A stretch of 64,000 nt of DNA from Bradyrhizobium murdochi (GCF_000472965.1 NZ_AXAU01000010.1:62001-126000); one strand, 5' to 3'; shown: positions 39,088 to 48,571, counted from the stretch's first letter. Notes: generated from the letters alone by a model not told the origin. Made by a program: numbers and translations.

Positions 39088-40872
39088 ATGGAGCGATTTT
39101 CAGGTCACACAAGAATCTCCACGCGAGCGCGCCTGCTCGCTGTTGCAGTCGTTGCGGGCATGACGGCCGCACTGCCGGCGTCCGCCGCCGACGAGGTCAA
39201 TCAGGAACGGCTGCTCAACGTCGAGAAGGAGCCGGGCAACTGGCTCCATCATCATCAGAATTACTCGGCTCACCGGTTCTCCACTCTGAAGGAGATCAAC
39301 CGCGATAACGTGAAGAACCTGAAGGTCGCCTGGACCATGCACCTCGGCGGCATCGAAGGCGGCGGCATCTGGAGCCATGGCGGGCTGGAAGGCACTCCGA
39401 TTGCCGAGAACGGCTTTCTCTACGTCACCGATGGATGGGGTTCAGTCTACAAGATCGATGCGCATGGTGGCCGCGGCGTGTTGCTCTGGAAGATGGACCC
39501 CAAGACCGACCGTGACTGGGCTGGCGCCGTGGCGTGCTGCGGCGTCGACAACCGCGGCGTCGCATTGTGGGGTGATCTCGTCATTTCCCATACGCTCGAT
39601 GGCCGGCTGATCGCGACCAACAAGGAAACCGGCCAGGTCGCCTGGCAGCGCACTGTGGCCGATCCGGACAAGGGCGAGACGATCACCGGCGCGCCGTTGA
39701 TCGTCAAGAACATGGCGATCACGGGCGTCGCCGGCGCGGAGTACGGCATCCGTGGCTGGATCGCCGCCACCGACCTCACGACCCAGAAGGAGGTCTGGCG
39801 CACTTACACAATCCCGGGCAAGGGCGAGCCCGGCATCGAGACCTGGAAAGACAGCAACAACGCGGCGGCCGCCGGCGGCGGCTCGACCTGGGTAACCGGC
39901 ACCTACGACCCCGCGACCGACACCATCATCTGGGGCATCGGCAATCCGGGGCCGGACTGGGATAGTGCCTATCGGCCGGGCGACAACCTCTACACCGACA
40001 GCTCGCTGGCCCTTGACGCCACAACTGGCAAGATCAAGTGGCACTTTCAGCACACCCCGAACGACCCCTACGACTACGACAGCGTAGCGGAAAACGTGCT
40101 GGTCGATATCCCCGGGCCCGGTGGTCCGCAGAAGCTCGCGCTCGAAGCGGACCGCAACGGCTTCGCCTATGCGATCGATCGCACCACCGGCAAGTTCGTC
40201 TGGGGCCTGCCGTTCGTCAAGAAAGTCACATGGACCAAAGGGCTCGATCCGGAGAGCGGCAAGCCGATCGAGTATGACCCGAACAAAGCCGTGCAGACCT
40301 ATATCGCGTCGGTGACGCCAAGCCGCACCAACATGGAAACCGACATCTGCCCCGGCAACATGGGCGGCAAGAACTGGCCGCCGACGGCCTACAATCCGGA
40401 TTTGAAGCTCTGGTACATCCCGGTGATCGAGAGCTGCAATCGCATCAAAGTCGAAGTGATGACGCCGGACAAACTGAAACCGCGTGAGTTCTGGACCGGC
40501 GGCGGCCCGAGCCAGCCATTCAGGATCACCGGCAGCGTGACTGCGATCGATGTGACGACCGGGAAGATCGCCCAAAAAATGGAAACGCCGTTTCCCAATT
40601 TGGGCGGCATGCTTGCAACTCCCGACCTCGTCTTCACCGGTCAGCCGTCCGGCGAAGTGATGGCGCTTGACGCCAAGTCATTGCAGAAGCTCTGGGAGTT
40701 CAACACGGGCGGCGGCGTCAACGCACCGCCGATGACCTTTACGGTCGACGGCAAACAATACGTTGCCATTCTGGTTGGCCTGGGCGGCGCCTGGGACAAG
40801 TGGTTCATCGATTCGACGCCCGAACTGAAGAAGATACAGCCGGGATCGATGCTCTACGTATTCGCACTCTGA
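39088..40872 (+). CDS. PQQ-dependent methanol/ethanol-type dehydrogenase, lanthanide-type residues
   Basis: A 594-residue periplasmic quinoprotein with eight-bladed propeller signatures. The signal peptide ends at PASAADE. The adjacent cysteines Cys150-Cys151 (VACCGVDNRG) form the known vicinal disulfide. The catalytic base is Asp329 in NDPYDYDS; position +2 is Asp331, the extra acidic residue that marks lanthanide-dependent enzymes (calcium types have Ala, Ser or Thr there). It oxidises alcohols and passes electrons to a cytochrome c, encoded 65 bp downstream. Start at 39088 follows AAAGGAGG; an upstream in-frame ATG lacks one. Confidence 0.9.
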   Translation: MERFSGHTRISTRARLLAVAVVAGMTAALPASAADEVNQERLLNVEKEPGNWLHHHQNYSAHRFSTLKEINRDNVKNLKVAWTMHLGGIEGGGIWSHGGLEGTPIAENGFLYVTDGWGSVYKIDAHGGRGVLLWKMDPKTDRDWAGAVACCGVDNRGVALWGDLVISHTLDGRLIATNKETGQVAWQRTVADPDKGETITGAPLIVKNMAITGVAGAEYGIRGWIAATDLTTQKEVWRTYTIPGKGEPGIETWKDSNNAAAAGGGSTWVTGTYDPATDTIIWGIGNPGPDWDSAYRPGDNLYTDSSLALDATTGKIKWHFQHTPNDPYDYDSVAENVLVDIPGPGGPQKLALEADRNGFAYAIDRTTGKFVWGLPFVKKVTWTKGLDPESGKPIEYDPNKAVQTYIASVTPSRTNMETDICPGNMGGKNWPPTAYNPDLKLWYIPVIESCNRIKVEVMTPDKLKPREFWTGGGPSQPFRITGSVTAIDVTTGKIAQKMETPFPNLGGMLATPDLVFTGQPSGEVMALDAKSLQKLWEFNTGGGVNAPPMTFTVDGKQYVAILVGLGGAWDKWFIDSTPELKKIQPGSMLYVFAL

Positions 40873-40937
40873 CATCCCAAGAAACGGAGGGTCCGCCAAC
40901 CGCGGGCCCTCCTACTTCTTCGATAAGAGACGCAACG

Positions 40938-41507
40938 ATGATCTTCAGCAGATTCCCGGCCGCACCAAGCATGCTGCTCGTGAGCGTCGTCGCCCTGAAT
41001 TTCTCGATTGGTACCACAGCTTTCGGTCAGTCGGCGCAAGCGCCAGCTTCGGATCCGACCAATGCCGGCAAGGCCGTTTTCAGTAAGGCCAATTGCGTGG
41101 GCTGCCACAAATGGCACGGCAATGGCGGTGGCGGCTACGGCGGTGACGCGCTGTCGCTGCGCAAGACCGAGCTGACACGCGATCAGATCATTGAAATCGT
41201 CGGCTGCGGTCGGCCGGGCACCGGGATGCCATTCTTTATGCGCGGCGCCTACGATGAGGTGAAATGCCACGGCATGAACCGCCAGGACGCGGGGGCACAG
41301 ATGCCGCCCGAGGGCGGAACGTTTCTGCGGCCGAAGGATATTGAAGCCGTCGCCGACTACGTAATCGCCCACATCAAGGGGGCCGGCGAACCCACTTACG
41401 CGGAATGCGTCACCTTCTTCTCAAACACCTCGCGGGTATGCGACGTCTACAAAACCCAGACGCAGAAGCCGGATGATGCGACCGCCAGCACCGGGAAGGG
41501 CCAGTGA
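40938..41507 (+). CDS. c-type cytochrome, likely electron acceptor of the PQQ dehydrogenase
   Basis: A 189-residue secreted protein with one haem motif, CVGCH, at about residues 52-56 after a signal peptide (MLLVSVVALNFSIGTTAFGQ). The sixth ligand is probably a methionine in GTGMPFF or AQMPPEGG. Extra cysteines (VGCGRPG, EVKCHGM, AECVTFF, RVCDVY) are unusual and may pair in disulfides. The start at 40938 was chosen because the upstream extension overlaps the dehydrogenase gene. The following gene overlaps its stop codon. Confidence 0.87.
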   Translation: MIFSRFPAAPSMLLVSVVALNFSIGTTAFGQSAQAPASDPTNAGKAVFSKANCVGCHKWHGNGGGGYGGDALSLRKTELTRDQIIEIVGCGRPGTGMPFFMRGAYDEVKCHGMNRQDAGAQMPPEGGTFLRPKDIEAVADYVIAHIKGAGEPTYAECVTFFSNTSRVCDVYKTQTQKPDDATASTGKGQ

Positions 41508-42154
41508 TGCGCAGACTGAAGCTGCCGGGCGTTCTTGCTGCGGGCCTGCTTGCCTGGCAGGCCGTCGTGTTCGCGAGCTCTCCGGCACGGACGGAAGAAT
41601 TCAGCGGCAACGATCTGCGGGACATTCGCCTCGGAATGGCTGCGGCCGAGTTGCCGGAGACCGGTTACGTCGATTTCTACTGCGCGGCGGATCCGAAGCG
41701 CACATTGGCCGGCTGGCAAAACTGGCGTGACTGCCCTGCCGACGCGAATGGGACACGGTCGATCCGATTTAGTTACGATCCGTCGACCAGCCGCGACGGC
41801 ACGATGGTGGCGGGTCATCCGGCGATCCTCACCCTTCTGATCGACGATACCGCGCACGTTGCCGGCTTGCAGATCGAGACCGATCCGAAGGCGCGTCTCT
41901 ATATCCGGAAGAAGGCGTTTCTCCTGGGGCTGCAGGCTAGATCGCGCTACGGCTCGGACGGCTGGGCATGTACCGAGGGCCAGCCGGATGCAGGAGACCA
42001 GCCAGTGGGAGGCATCTATCTCAAGGAGCGCTGCACCAAGACGATCAGTGGCCGTTCACTCGTCGTCGAACGCAACCTCTTCCGCCGGTCCGATCAGGAC
42101 AGCAAGAATTTTGTCGACGAATCTCGAATCAGCATCCTGCGAGCCAAGAATTAG
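41507..42154 (+). CDS. Secreted protein of unknown function in the PQQ-dehydrogenase operon
   Basis: A 215-residue protein whose ATG overlaps the cytochrome stop codon (TGATG), so it is translationally coupled. The N-terminus LPGVLAAGLLAWQAVVFASSPARTEE is a signal peptide. The mature part starts FSGNDLRDIRLGMAAAELPETGYVDFYCA, a pattern seen in small periplasmic proteins that repeat around an IRLGM phrase, and has four cysteines. No family recognised. Coupling to the cytochrome suggests a role in assembly or function of the dehydrogenase chain. Confidence 0.72.
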   Translation: MRRLKLPGVLAAGLLAWQAVVFASSPARTEEFSGNDLRDIRLGMAAAELPETGYVDFYCAADPKRTLAGWQNWRDCPADANGTRSIRFSYDPSTSRDGTMVAGHPAILTLLIDDTAHVAGLQIETDPKARLYIRKKAFLLGLQARSRYGSDGWACTEGQPDAGDQPVGGIYLKERCTKTISGRSLVVERNLFRRSDQDSKNFVDESRISILRAKN

Positions 42155-42535
42155 CAGCTCTCAACGATGCCCGTGCGGTGCTGAATTTGCGGCGTTCACA
42201 CCATTGAGACGGTACGGTTCGGAAACACCGAGCTTCAACCCGTCTATGCTGGAGATTTCTTCAGTTGCGGTACGAGACTTCGCAGAGCAACGCTGGTGAT
42301 GGCACAATGTAAAGAACACTGGCTCGGCACACTGTGCCAGGGCCGCTTCGGACTGTTCGCCTCGTAGGCATGAACCTGGGAATCGACAATCACCATCGAC
42401 GCCCCCCTCGTTGCGAGCCATTTTGGACATGCGGCCGGCCCGCGTCCAGATCCCAAGGATGCGGCGCTGCAATGCGTCTGGCAGCGTGCTGGATCAGCGC
42501 GCCGCATCTTAGGCTGGCGACGACGGAAGGCGCTA
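42155..42535. other. Gap between the PQQ operon and the cyclase gene
   Basis: About 380 bp between convergent genes. It contains the amidohydrolase remnant and its relic upstream region (homology to the intact gene's upstream side is visible around TTTGGACA and CGTCCAGA). No terminator with a T run was found for either neighbour. Confidence 0.5.
42318..42396 (-). pseudogene. Remnant of an amidohydrolase gene (5' end)
   Basis: From the ATG at 42396 the frame reads MVIVDSQVHAYEANSPKRPW and HSVP, against MPIIDSQVHAYEANSPKRPW and HSVP in the intact gene at 38149. Similarity stops after codon 24 and also extends upstream of the ATG. The frame then runs on as unrelated sequence. Confidence 0.85.
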
Positions 42536-45500
42536 TCAACGAAGCTCACCGAGCAAGGCCTTGGCCTTTCGCAGATCGCTTGTGTCAAATCCTTCGGTGA
42601 ACCAATCGTAGATCGGCGCGAGAAGGTCACGCGCCATTTTCCGTTTGCCCTGACGGCTCAAGAGCCACGCCGAGCTGGTTGCCGCGCGCAATTCCCACGA
42701 CTTTGCATGCTGCGCTCGCGCAATGGCCAGGGAATGCTCGAAATACGCTTGCGCCTTCGCCTCGTCCCGCTGCGGCGACTTGAGCGCGATTTCACCGGCA
42801 ACGCGATGAGTCTCAGCCTCGCACCATCTTTCCTTGGTTGCTTGCATCGCTGTCATTGCGTTGCCAATGCAGCGCCAGGCGTCATCGAACTGGCCCGAGT
42901 CCGCATGGGCGATTGCCAACATGAACTCCTGCTCCGGTGTAAATATCGTCGATCCGGTCGACCGCCATAAATCAATACCCGCCGTGACCATCTCGACGGC
43001 TTTCGCGGCTCCCGTGAGGGTTAGGATATAGCCCCGCCGTAACACGCCTTCCGCTTTCCGGAACGGGGCGCCTTTCTCCTCCGCTAACGCGACAAGCTCT
43101 TTTAGATGCTCATTTGCCGCGTGATAATTCCCGCAGTAGGTATTAACAAGAATCGGAAAATTCAGCGTGAACATCAAAGTGGCAGCATGATCAATCTGGC
43201 GCGCTTCCATTAGCGCGCAGTCTGCGTCGTTCATCGCAGCTTCGGGATAACCGAGCAGCCACGAGGCCATTGAACGAAAGGCCAAGCACGTTACCCGGAG
43301 GTCCTGGCCAAATCGCGTCATCAATCGCCGGTGTTCGACGGGGCGATAGAGGGCGAGAGCTCCATCGTAGTGCGCCTTGGCTTCAACCAGGTCCCCCCTC
43401 AACGCCAGCGTACTCGCCATGGTACGGTGCCCGATCAAGAGCGGGACCGCCGCTCCCTCCTTCTCACCAAGCTCCAGAAACCGGCTTGCGAGCTCGCGCG
43501 CCGCGTCACCGTCGAAGTTTATGAAATTGACGATCCACTGGCCAAAGAGGGCCGAGAGAAGCAGCGAAGGGTCATCGGGAGACTCTCCAAGCTGTTCCGC
43601 TTGTTCGATAAACGCCCTCGCCTGCGCCACAGCAGTCTTGGTTTCGGGAGCGCCATATCCTTTGACATGCATCAGCGTGTTCACGAGCGCGACTTGCAGG
43701 ATGATCTGCTCGCGCCGCAGGTCGGGCGCGCTGGGCAAGGTTGCTAGTTGCGCCAGCGCCTGACCAAGCTGTTCTGCTGCTTCGATCAGCGCCGAGCGCT
43801 CCTGTGACCGCAGTCCTGCCTTACCCCACAGATACGCTGACTTCGCGATAAGGTCGGCCTTTGTGTAGTGACGCGCGAGCAACTCGGGCTGGCTCTCGGC
43901 TATTTCCGGGAACTGACTTTCAAGGATTTCGGCGATGCGCGCGTTCAACGCGCGCCTCGGCTCTCGCAGCAGCGTACTGTAGGCTGCGTCCTGCACAAGC
44001 GCATGCTTGAACAGGTAGCTCGCATGCGGCGGGATGCCCTGTCGAAACAACAGGCCCGCTGCAATAAGCCGGTGAAGGTCGGCATCCAATTCTGCTTCCG
44101 GCTTTCGCGCGACCGCCGCCAGCAACATGTGAGGAAATTCCCGGCCGATCGCCGCACCAACCTGCGCGACGTCTTTCGCTGGGCCGAGCCGGTCGAGCCG
44201 CGACATCAGCGAAGCCTGCAGGCTAGCCGGAACTGCTACGACAGGCGTCGGTGCCGCTGCGCAGGCCCGCTGCACGTCACTCTCACCCTCTGCATCCAGC
44301 ACCGCCTTGGTCATCTCCTCGGCGAACAGTGGAATGCCGTCGGTGCGCTCGATGATGTCCTGGCGGATGTCCGCCGGCAACGATCGGTTGCCGACGACGC
44401 CCTCGATGAGGGAATGGATGTCGCACGGCGTCAGCCGATGGAGGGTCAGCTGACTCACGTGCGGCCGTCCGATCCAGGACGGCATGAATTCCGGCCTGAA
44501 GGTAACGAGTATCAACAACCGGTGATTCACGGCCAGGTCCACCGCCCTCGCGAAAAATTCGAGGCTGGTTGGATCGGTCCAATGCGCGTCTTCGAAGATC
44601 ATCAGCACGGGATGGATCCGCGCCAGCGCCTCGATGTGCGAACCAAGAGCCTTCAGCGTTTTCTCTCGGCGGAGCTGCGGCTCAACTTCAACCGGAGGGT
44701 AGCGTCCATCGCTGGGTAGCGACAGCATTTCGGCAAACAGCGCTGCATGCTCTGAAGGCGTCGAGCTTTGCGCCAGCAGCGCGTCAAGCTTGTCCGTTTT
44801 CGCTTGCTGGCTGTCATCGTGAGCAAAGCCGGCGGCGCGCGACATCTCGCCGATCACCGGATAGAGCGTGCTGTCGGTATGCTGCGGCGAGCAGAAGTAC
44901 TGCAGCCGAATGTGCGGTTCGCGAGCAAGCTGTTCCAACAGCGCGACGGCGAGCCGTGATTTGCCGATTCCCGCTTCACCGGAGAGCAGCACCACCTGAC
45001 CTTCGCCACCCTTGGCCCGCTTCCATCGGCTCAGAATTAGTTCCATTTCTTCATCACGGCCGATCAGAGGCAGTACATCACAGCTTTGGAGAGCGTGCGA
45101 TCGGCTGGTCACTGTTGTCTTGCCGGCGACTTGCCAGGCAGCGATCGGCTTTGCGAATCCCTTGATCTCGACTTTACCGAGATCGAGATACTCGAATTGC
45201 GGTCCCGCGATCGTCTTTGTGCGACCCGAGATAACAACGCCACCGGGCGGTGCGAGCGATTGCAGTCGGGCGGCAAGATTCGGGGTGTCGCCGAGGATAC
45301 CATGCTCCTCGGAAATCGCGCTATCGGACATATCGCCGACGATCGCCACGCCCGTTGCAATACCGACCCGCGCGCTCAACTTCTCTTTCGCGGGCAAGGC
45401 GGCGATCGCCTGCACCAGTGCAAGGCTGGCTTGAACAGCACGCTCTGCGTCGTCTTCGTGCGCCTGAGGATAGCCAAAGCATACGATCGCGCCGTCCCCA

Positions 45501-45856
45501 TGATGTCGCGCGACAAAGCCGTCGAAGCTGGCAATGGTTTCAGTAATGCAGCGCCGGTAGTCGGCGATGATTGCGCTGAAGTCTTCGGGATCGAGCCTTG
45601 CGGACAGCGCAGTCGATCCGACCAGGTCACAAAACAGTACGGTAAGCTGTCGGCGCTCGATCGGGCGCGCGTCCCGCGCCAATGGCACCACCGTAGGAGA
45701 ATCCGCGCCCAATCTGGTCCCGCAATCGCGGCAGAACTTGTTCAGCGCTGGGTTTGCCGCACCGCAGGCCAGACAGCGCCGCACGACCGCCGCTCCACAC
45801 TGCCCACAAAATTTGCTTTGCTCCGAGACTTCGGCCGCGCAATTCGTGCATTGCAT
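42536..45856 (-). CDS. Adenylate/guanylate cyclase with AAA-type ATPase and TPR-like C-terminus
   Basis: A 1106-residue signalling protein. In order: two zinc ribbons (CTNCAAEVSEQSKFCGQCG, CLACGAANPALNKFCRDCG, residues 3-48), a class III cyclase domain (about 66-235, metal aspartates in LFCDLVGST and HHGDGAIVCFG), an AAA/NACHT-like ATPase (about 265-560, Walker A SGEAGIGKS) and a helical TPR-like region to the end. This is the common rhizobial cyclase-ATPase type; such proteins are large and often numerous. Not all act as true cyclases, but both metal aspartates are present. I chose ATG at 45856 (GAGG upstream) over a GTG eleven codons earlier. Confidence 0.88.
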   Translation of the reverse strand: MQCTNCAAEVSEQSKFCGQCGAAVVRRCLACGAANPALNKFCRDCGTRLGADSPTVVPLARDARPIERRQLTVLFCDLVGSTALSARLDPEDFSAIIADYRRCITETIASFDGFVARHHGDGAIVCFGYPQAHEDDAERAVQASLALVQAIAALPAKEKLSARVGIATGVAIVGDMSDSAISEEHGILGDTPNLAARLQSLAPPGGVVISGRTKTIAGPQFEYLDLGKVEIKGFAKPIAAWQVAGKTTVTSRSHALQSCDVLPLIGRDEEMELILSRWKRAKGGEGQVVLLSGEAGIGKSRLAVALLEQLAREPHIRLQYFCSPQHTDSTLYPVIGEMSRAAGFAHDDSQQAKTDKLDALLAQSSTPSEHAALFAEMLSLPSDGRYPPVEVEPQLRREKTLKALGSHIEALARIHPVLMIFEDAHWTDPTSLEFFARAVDLAVNHRLLILVTFRPEFMPSWIGRPHVSQLTLHRLTPCDIHSLIEGVVGNRSLPADIRQDIIERTDGIPLFAEEMTKAVLDAEGESDVQRACAAAPTPVVAVPASLQASLMSRLDRLGPAKDVAQVGAAIGREFPHMLLAAVARKPEAELDADLHRLIAAGLLFRQGIPPHASYLFKHALVQDAAYSTLLREPRRALNARIAEILESQFPEIAESQPELLARHYTKADLIAKSAYLWGKAGLRSQERSALIEAAEQLGQALAQLATLPSAPDLRREQIILQVALVNTLMHVKGYGAPETKTAVAQARAFIEQAEQLGESPDDPSLLLSALFGQWIVNFINFDGDAARELASRFLELGEKEGAAVPLLIGHRTMASTLALRGDLVEAKAHYDGALALYRPVEHRRLMTRFGQDLRVTCLAFRSMASWLLGYPEAAMNDADCALMEARQIDHAATLMFTLNFPILVNTYCGNYHAANEHLKELVALAEEKGAPFRKAEGVLRRGYILTLTGAAKAVEMVTAGIDLWRSTGSTIFTPEQEFMLAIAHADSGQFDDAWRCIGNAMTAMQATKERWCEAETHRVAGEIALKSPQRDEAKAQAYFEHSLAIARAQHAKSWELRAATSSAWLLSRQGKRKMARDLLAPIYDWFTEGFDTSDLRKAKALLGELR

Positions 45857-45928
45857 CCGGACCTCAACGGATATCAGTAGCGGCGGCACAATGCTCCGGA
45901 AGTCGAGGAAACAGTATGATCTCGGTCA

Positions 45929-45988
45929 CAACTCCAGATGTTCCGCCTCTATGGATTCTAAAGTGGCGGAGTCCAACGTCTGGAGTTG
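45929..45988. repeat. Inverted repeat with CAACTCCAGA ends
   Basis: CAACTCCAGATGTT (45929-45942) and AACGTCTGGAGTTG (45975-45988) pair with one mismatch around a 32-bp centre that itself contains CCGCC/GGCGG. It lies upstream of the cyclase gene. Confidence 0.6.
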
Positions 45989-46697
45989 ACCATGTCAGAT
46001 CGACCACACGTTACAAGGGCGGATTAGCGCAGGTGTGAACGGAGGCATTGATGGGTATCGCTGTCGCTATACCCACCCTTTTGCCCTTCGTTCGGCACCA
46101 GTCATTGATGTAGATTGGCTGCACGGACCCGATCTGCCGGGAGCAGCCTGCCCCCTCTGTGCCATCAGCACTTACGTGGGACCCGCGCCCCGAAGTGACC
46201 ACCAATGTAAGCCAGCACTTACAAACAGCTATTGACGCGATCTAAGAATCTCAAAATGGCAGCGCGCCCAAAAATCGATTTTTCTTGAATAATCAATTTT
46301 CCCTAACAACTTCAACCTGATTTGCCCTGTCCAGTCGTCGCATCAAAAATATTCCGCTTCGCCGCCAACCCAAATCACGCTTACAAATCCCGCCGTCCCG
46401 TCCCGACAAGAGGGGCGTTGGCCATCGTCACGAACGTGGGGCGGGATGCGGTGGACGCGGCAGCGTCGGCGCGAGAAGTTGTTCGCAGGGCGGCTACGGC
46501 CATGAGCGGACACGGCGCGCAGGACGTACGGCGCTGAAGCGTACGGCAAAGCCGTGTGGTCCTGGCACCCGTGGCTGGTGTCAAGCTGACGGAGGTGGGT
46601 CGAGCCCAACCGGGTTTCGACAAGCCTTTAATCCGGCAGCGATGGAGGCAAGAGGAATTCGTCTCCAGGGAGAGCACGGTATAAGCCGTAAAGCCAC

Positions 46698-46810
46698 TGC
46701 GCAGGGAATGCCGGAGTGCCTCGGCTGTACCTGTATGCTCGTGTGCGCATCTCTTTGCGCTTATTGCACACGAGACCGCGGGTGCAGCAAGCACCCGGCA
46801 TTCCCTGCGC
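46698..46810. repeat. Cloverleaf-like structured repeat
   Basis: Outer stem TGCGCAGGGAATGCCGG (46698-46714) / CCGGCATTCCCTGCGC (46795-46810). Inside it are two further dyads: CTCGTGTGC / GCACACGAG (46739-46747, 46766-46774) and GGGTGC-AGCAA-GCACCC (46780-46796). I recall this as a frequent interspersed sequence in Bradyrhizobium; copy number cannot be judged from one window. Confidence 0.7.
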
Positions 46811-46883
46811 CCTCTTTCTGTAGGGCGAATGAATTTGCAAAGCTCGGGCAGCGCGCCGCGAGAGCGCGGACACACACCCAATT

Positions 46884-47025
46884 GTCATCGCCCGGCTTGA
46901 CCGGGCGCCCCAGTATTCCAGAGGCAGCAATGATTGAACCGATAAGCCGCGGCGTACTGGATATCCGCCGGAGCATGTCATCGGGCTCGCCGAAGGCGAG
47001 ACCCGGTGGCGGGTATGACGATCCG
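46884..47025. repeat. Second interspersed repeat (CGCCCGGCTTGACCGGGCG type)
   Basis: Starts TGTCATCGCCCGGCTTGACC and ends GGCGGGTATGACGA, so TGTCAT/ATGACG ends are inverted, with inner hairpins CGCCCGG-CTTGA-CCGGGCG and GGGCTCGCC-GAA-GGCGAGACCC. It lies 70 bp after the cloverleaf repeat. Confidence 0.7.
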
Positions 47026-47167
47026 TTGTGCGGCGAATGGATCGCTTCGCTGCACCCATCCTACAAACTCAGAACAATTCGCAACAAATCGCTCCTGCAA
47101 GTGAGTGGCGATTGCGCATCCAACTGTCAGCTTTAATCCCACACAGCGCCCTGCTAAACCGCCGGCC

Positions 47168-48547
47168 ATGACCACTATCCCCACCATAAAGACCAACGTC
47201 GCCGCGATCTCGATCTTCGCCAGCGCCGGCATGGCTGCGGCGAAATTCGCGGTTGGTATCGCGATCGGCTCGCTCGCGCTGATCTCGGAGGCGCTGCACT
47301 CCTCCGTCGACGTGATCGCGACTGTGATCACCTGGCTTGTGGTGCGGGTATCCGACCAGCCTGCCGACGAGGAACATCACTACGGCCACGGCAAGTTCGA
47401 GAGCCTGTCGGCGCTGTTCGTCATCGCGCTGCTCTACGTGCTGGCCGGCGGCATCCTGGTCGAATCCTGGAGCCGGCTGCGCGACGGTGCGCCGCCGCCG
47501 ACGATATCGGCTGTCCCCTTCGTCGTACTGGTGATCGATATCGCGGTCAATTTCTGGCGCGCGCGGGCGCTGCATCGCACCGCGCGGCAGACGCGGAGCC
47601 AGGCGCTGGCGGCGGATGCGCTGCATTTCGCTTCCGACGTGCTCGGCTCGCTCGCCGTCATCACCGGCCTGATGCTGACCGGGCTCGGCTTTGCTTGGGG
47701 TGACTCGGTTGCCGCCATCGCCGTTGCCGTCATGATATCGATCCTCGGCCTGCGGCTCGGGCGCTCCACCGTCGAAACCCTGCTCGATCGCGCGCCGGCG
47801 GGCGCGTCCGAAAAGGCGACCGCCGCGATCCGCGCGGTGCCCGGTGTCGTCGGCGTCGAACGCGTGCGCGTGCGCATGGTCGGGCCGACGCATTTCATCG
47901 ACGCCATTGCGAAAGTGCCGCGCACCTACCCGATCGACCGCGTCGAGGCGATCAAGAAGACCGCGCAAGTCGCGGTCACGCAAGCGCTCGGCGACGCCGA
48001 CCTCACCTTCACCGCGGTGCCGGTCGCGCGCGACAATGAAAGCGTGCGCGAGCGCATCATGGTGATCGCCCGCAATGCCGGCCTCGCCGTTCACCATGTC
48101 ACCGTGCACGATCTCGGCGCCCGGCTGATTGTCGGCATCGACCTCGAAGTCGACGGCGACATGGAACTCACCGCCGCGCACGCCATCGCCCACGACCTGG
48201 AGCGCAGCATCCGCGAGGAATTTGGCGAGGACGTCGAGGTCGACACCCATATCGAGCCGCTCGAGCCGGAGCTGCCGCACGGCACCGACGCTGCGCCCGA
48301 GCGCGTGGAAACCATCAAGGCCGCGCTGTCGCGCTTTGCCGGCGGCAACAGCGCGATCCATGACATTCACAATGTGCGGGTCCGCGACACCGATGCGGGC
48401 GAAATCGTCAACTTCCATTGCCGCGCCGCGCCGTCGATGAGCGTGATCAAAGTGCATGAGAACGTCGACGAGATCGAGCGCGCGCTGCGCCGCGCGTTCC
48501 CGTCGATCAAGCGCGTCATCAGCCATGCTGAACCGCCGCGCGCGTAA
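47168..48547 (+). CDS. Cation diffusion facilitator-family transporter with extended C-terminus
   Basis: A 459-residue CDF protein: six helices in the first 210 residues with the metal-binding His/Asp pairs in SEALHSSVDV (helix 2) and ADALHFASDV (helix 5), and the HHYGHGKFE loop between helices 2 and 3. The cytoplasmic tail is long (about 250 residues) and appears to contain two ferredoxin-like cation-efflux domains in tandem (about 215-290 and 295-380), where most members have one. Exports a divalent metal such as Zn, Fe, Mn or Co against protons. Start at 47168 chosen because family similarity begins just after it. Confidence 0.87.
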   Translation: MTTIPTIKTNVAAISIFASAGMAAAKFAVGIAIGSLALISEALHSSVDVIATVITWLVVRVSDQPADEEHHYGHGKFESLSALFVIALLYVLAGGILVESWSRLRDGAPPPTISAVPFVVLVIDIAVNFWRARALHRTARQTRSQALAADALHFASDVLGSLAVITGLMLTGLGFAWGDSVAAIAVAVMISILGLRLGRSTVETLLDRAPAGASEKATAAIRAVPGVVGVERVRVRMVGPTHFIDAIAKVPRTYPIDRVEAIKKTAQVAVTQALGDADLTFTAVPVARDNESVRERIMVIARNAGLAVHHVTVHDLGARLIVGIDLEVDGDMELTAAHAIAHDLERSIREEFGEDVEVDTHIEPLEPELPHGTDAAPERVETIKAALSRFAGGNSAIHDIHNVRVRDTDAGEIVNFHCRAAPSMSVIKVHENVDEIERALRRAFPSIKRVISHAEPPRA

Positions 48548-48571
48548 GTTTGCGGGCCCGTTCCCGTTTCG

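Larger units (their letters stand above)
45857..47167. other. Repeat-rich 1.3 kb region without a supported gene
   Basis: Three structured repeats lie here: 45929-45988, 46698-46810 and 46884-47025. Open frames in between (up to about 165 codons) follow the repeats, have Arg/Cys-rich composition and lack ribosome binding sites, so none is called. The stretch 46300-46700 shows no recognisable feature beyond what may be flank of the second repeat. Confidence 0.6.

Noticed and set aside
46642..47136. 164-codon frame in the repeat region
   Set aside because: It is made of the cloverleaf and CGCCCGG-type repeats; composition follows the repeat, not a protein.
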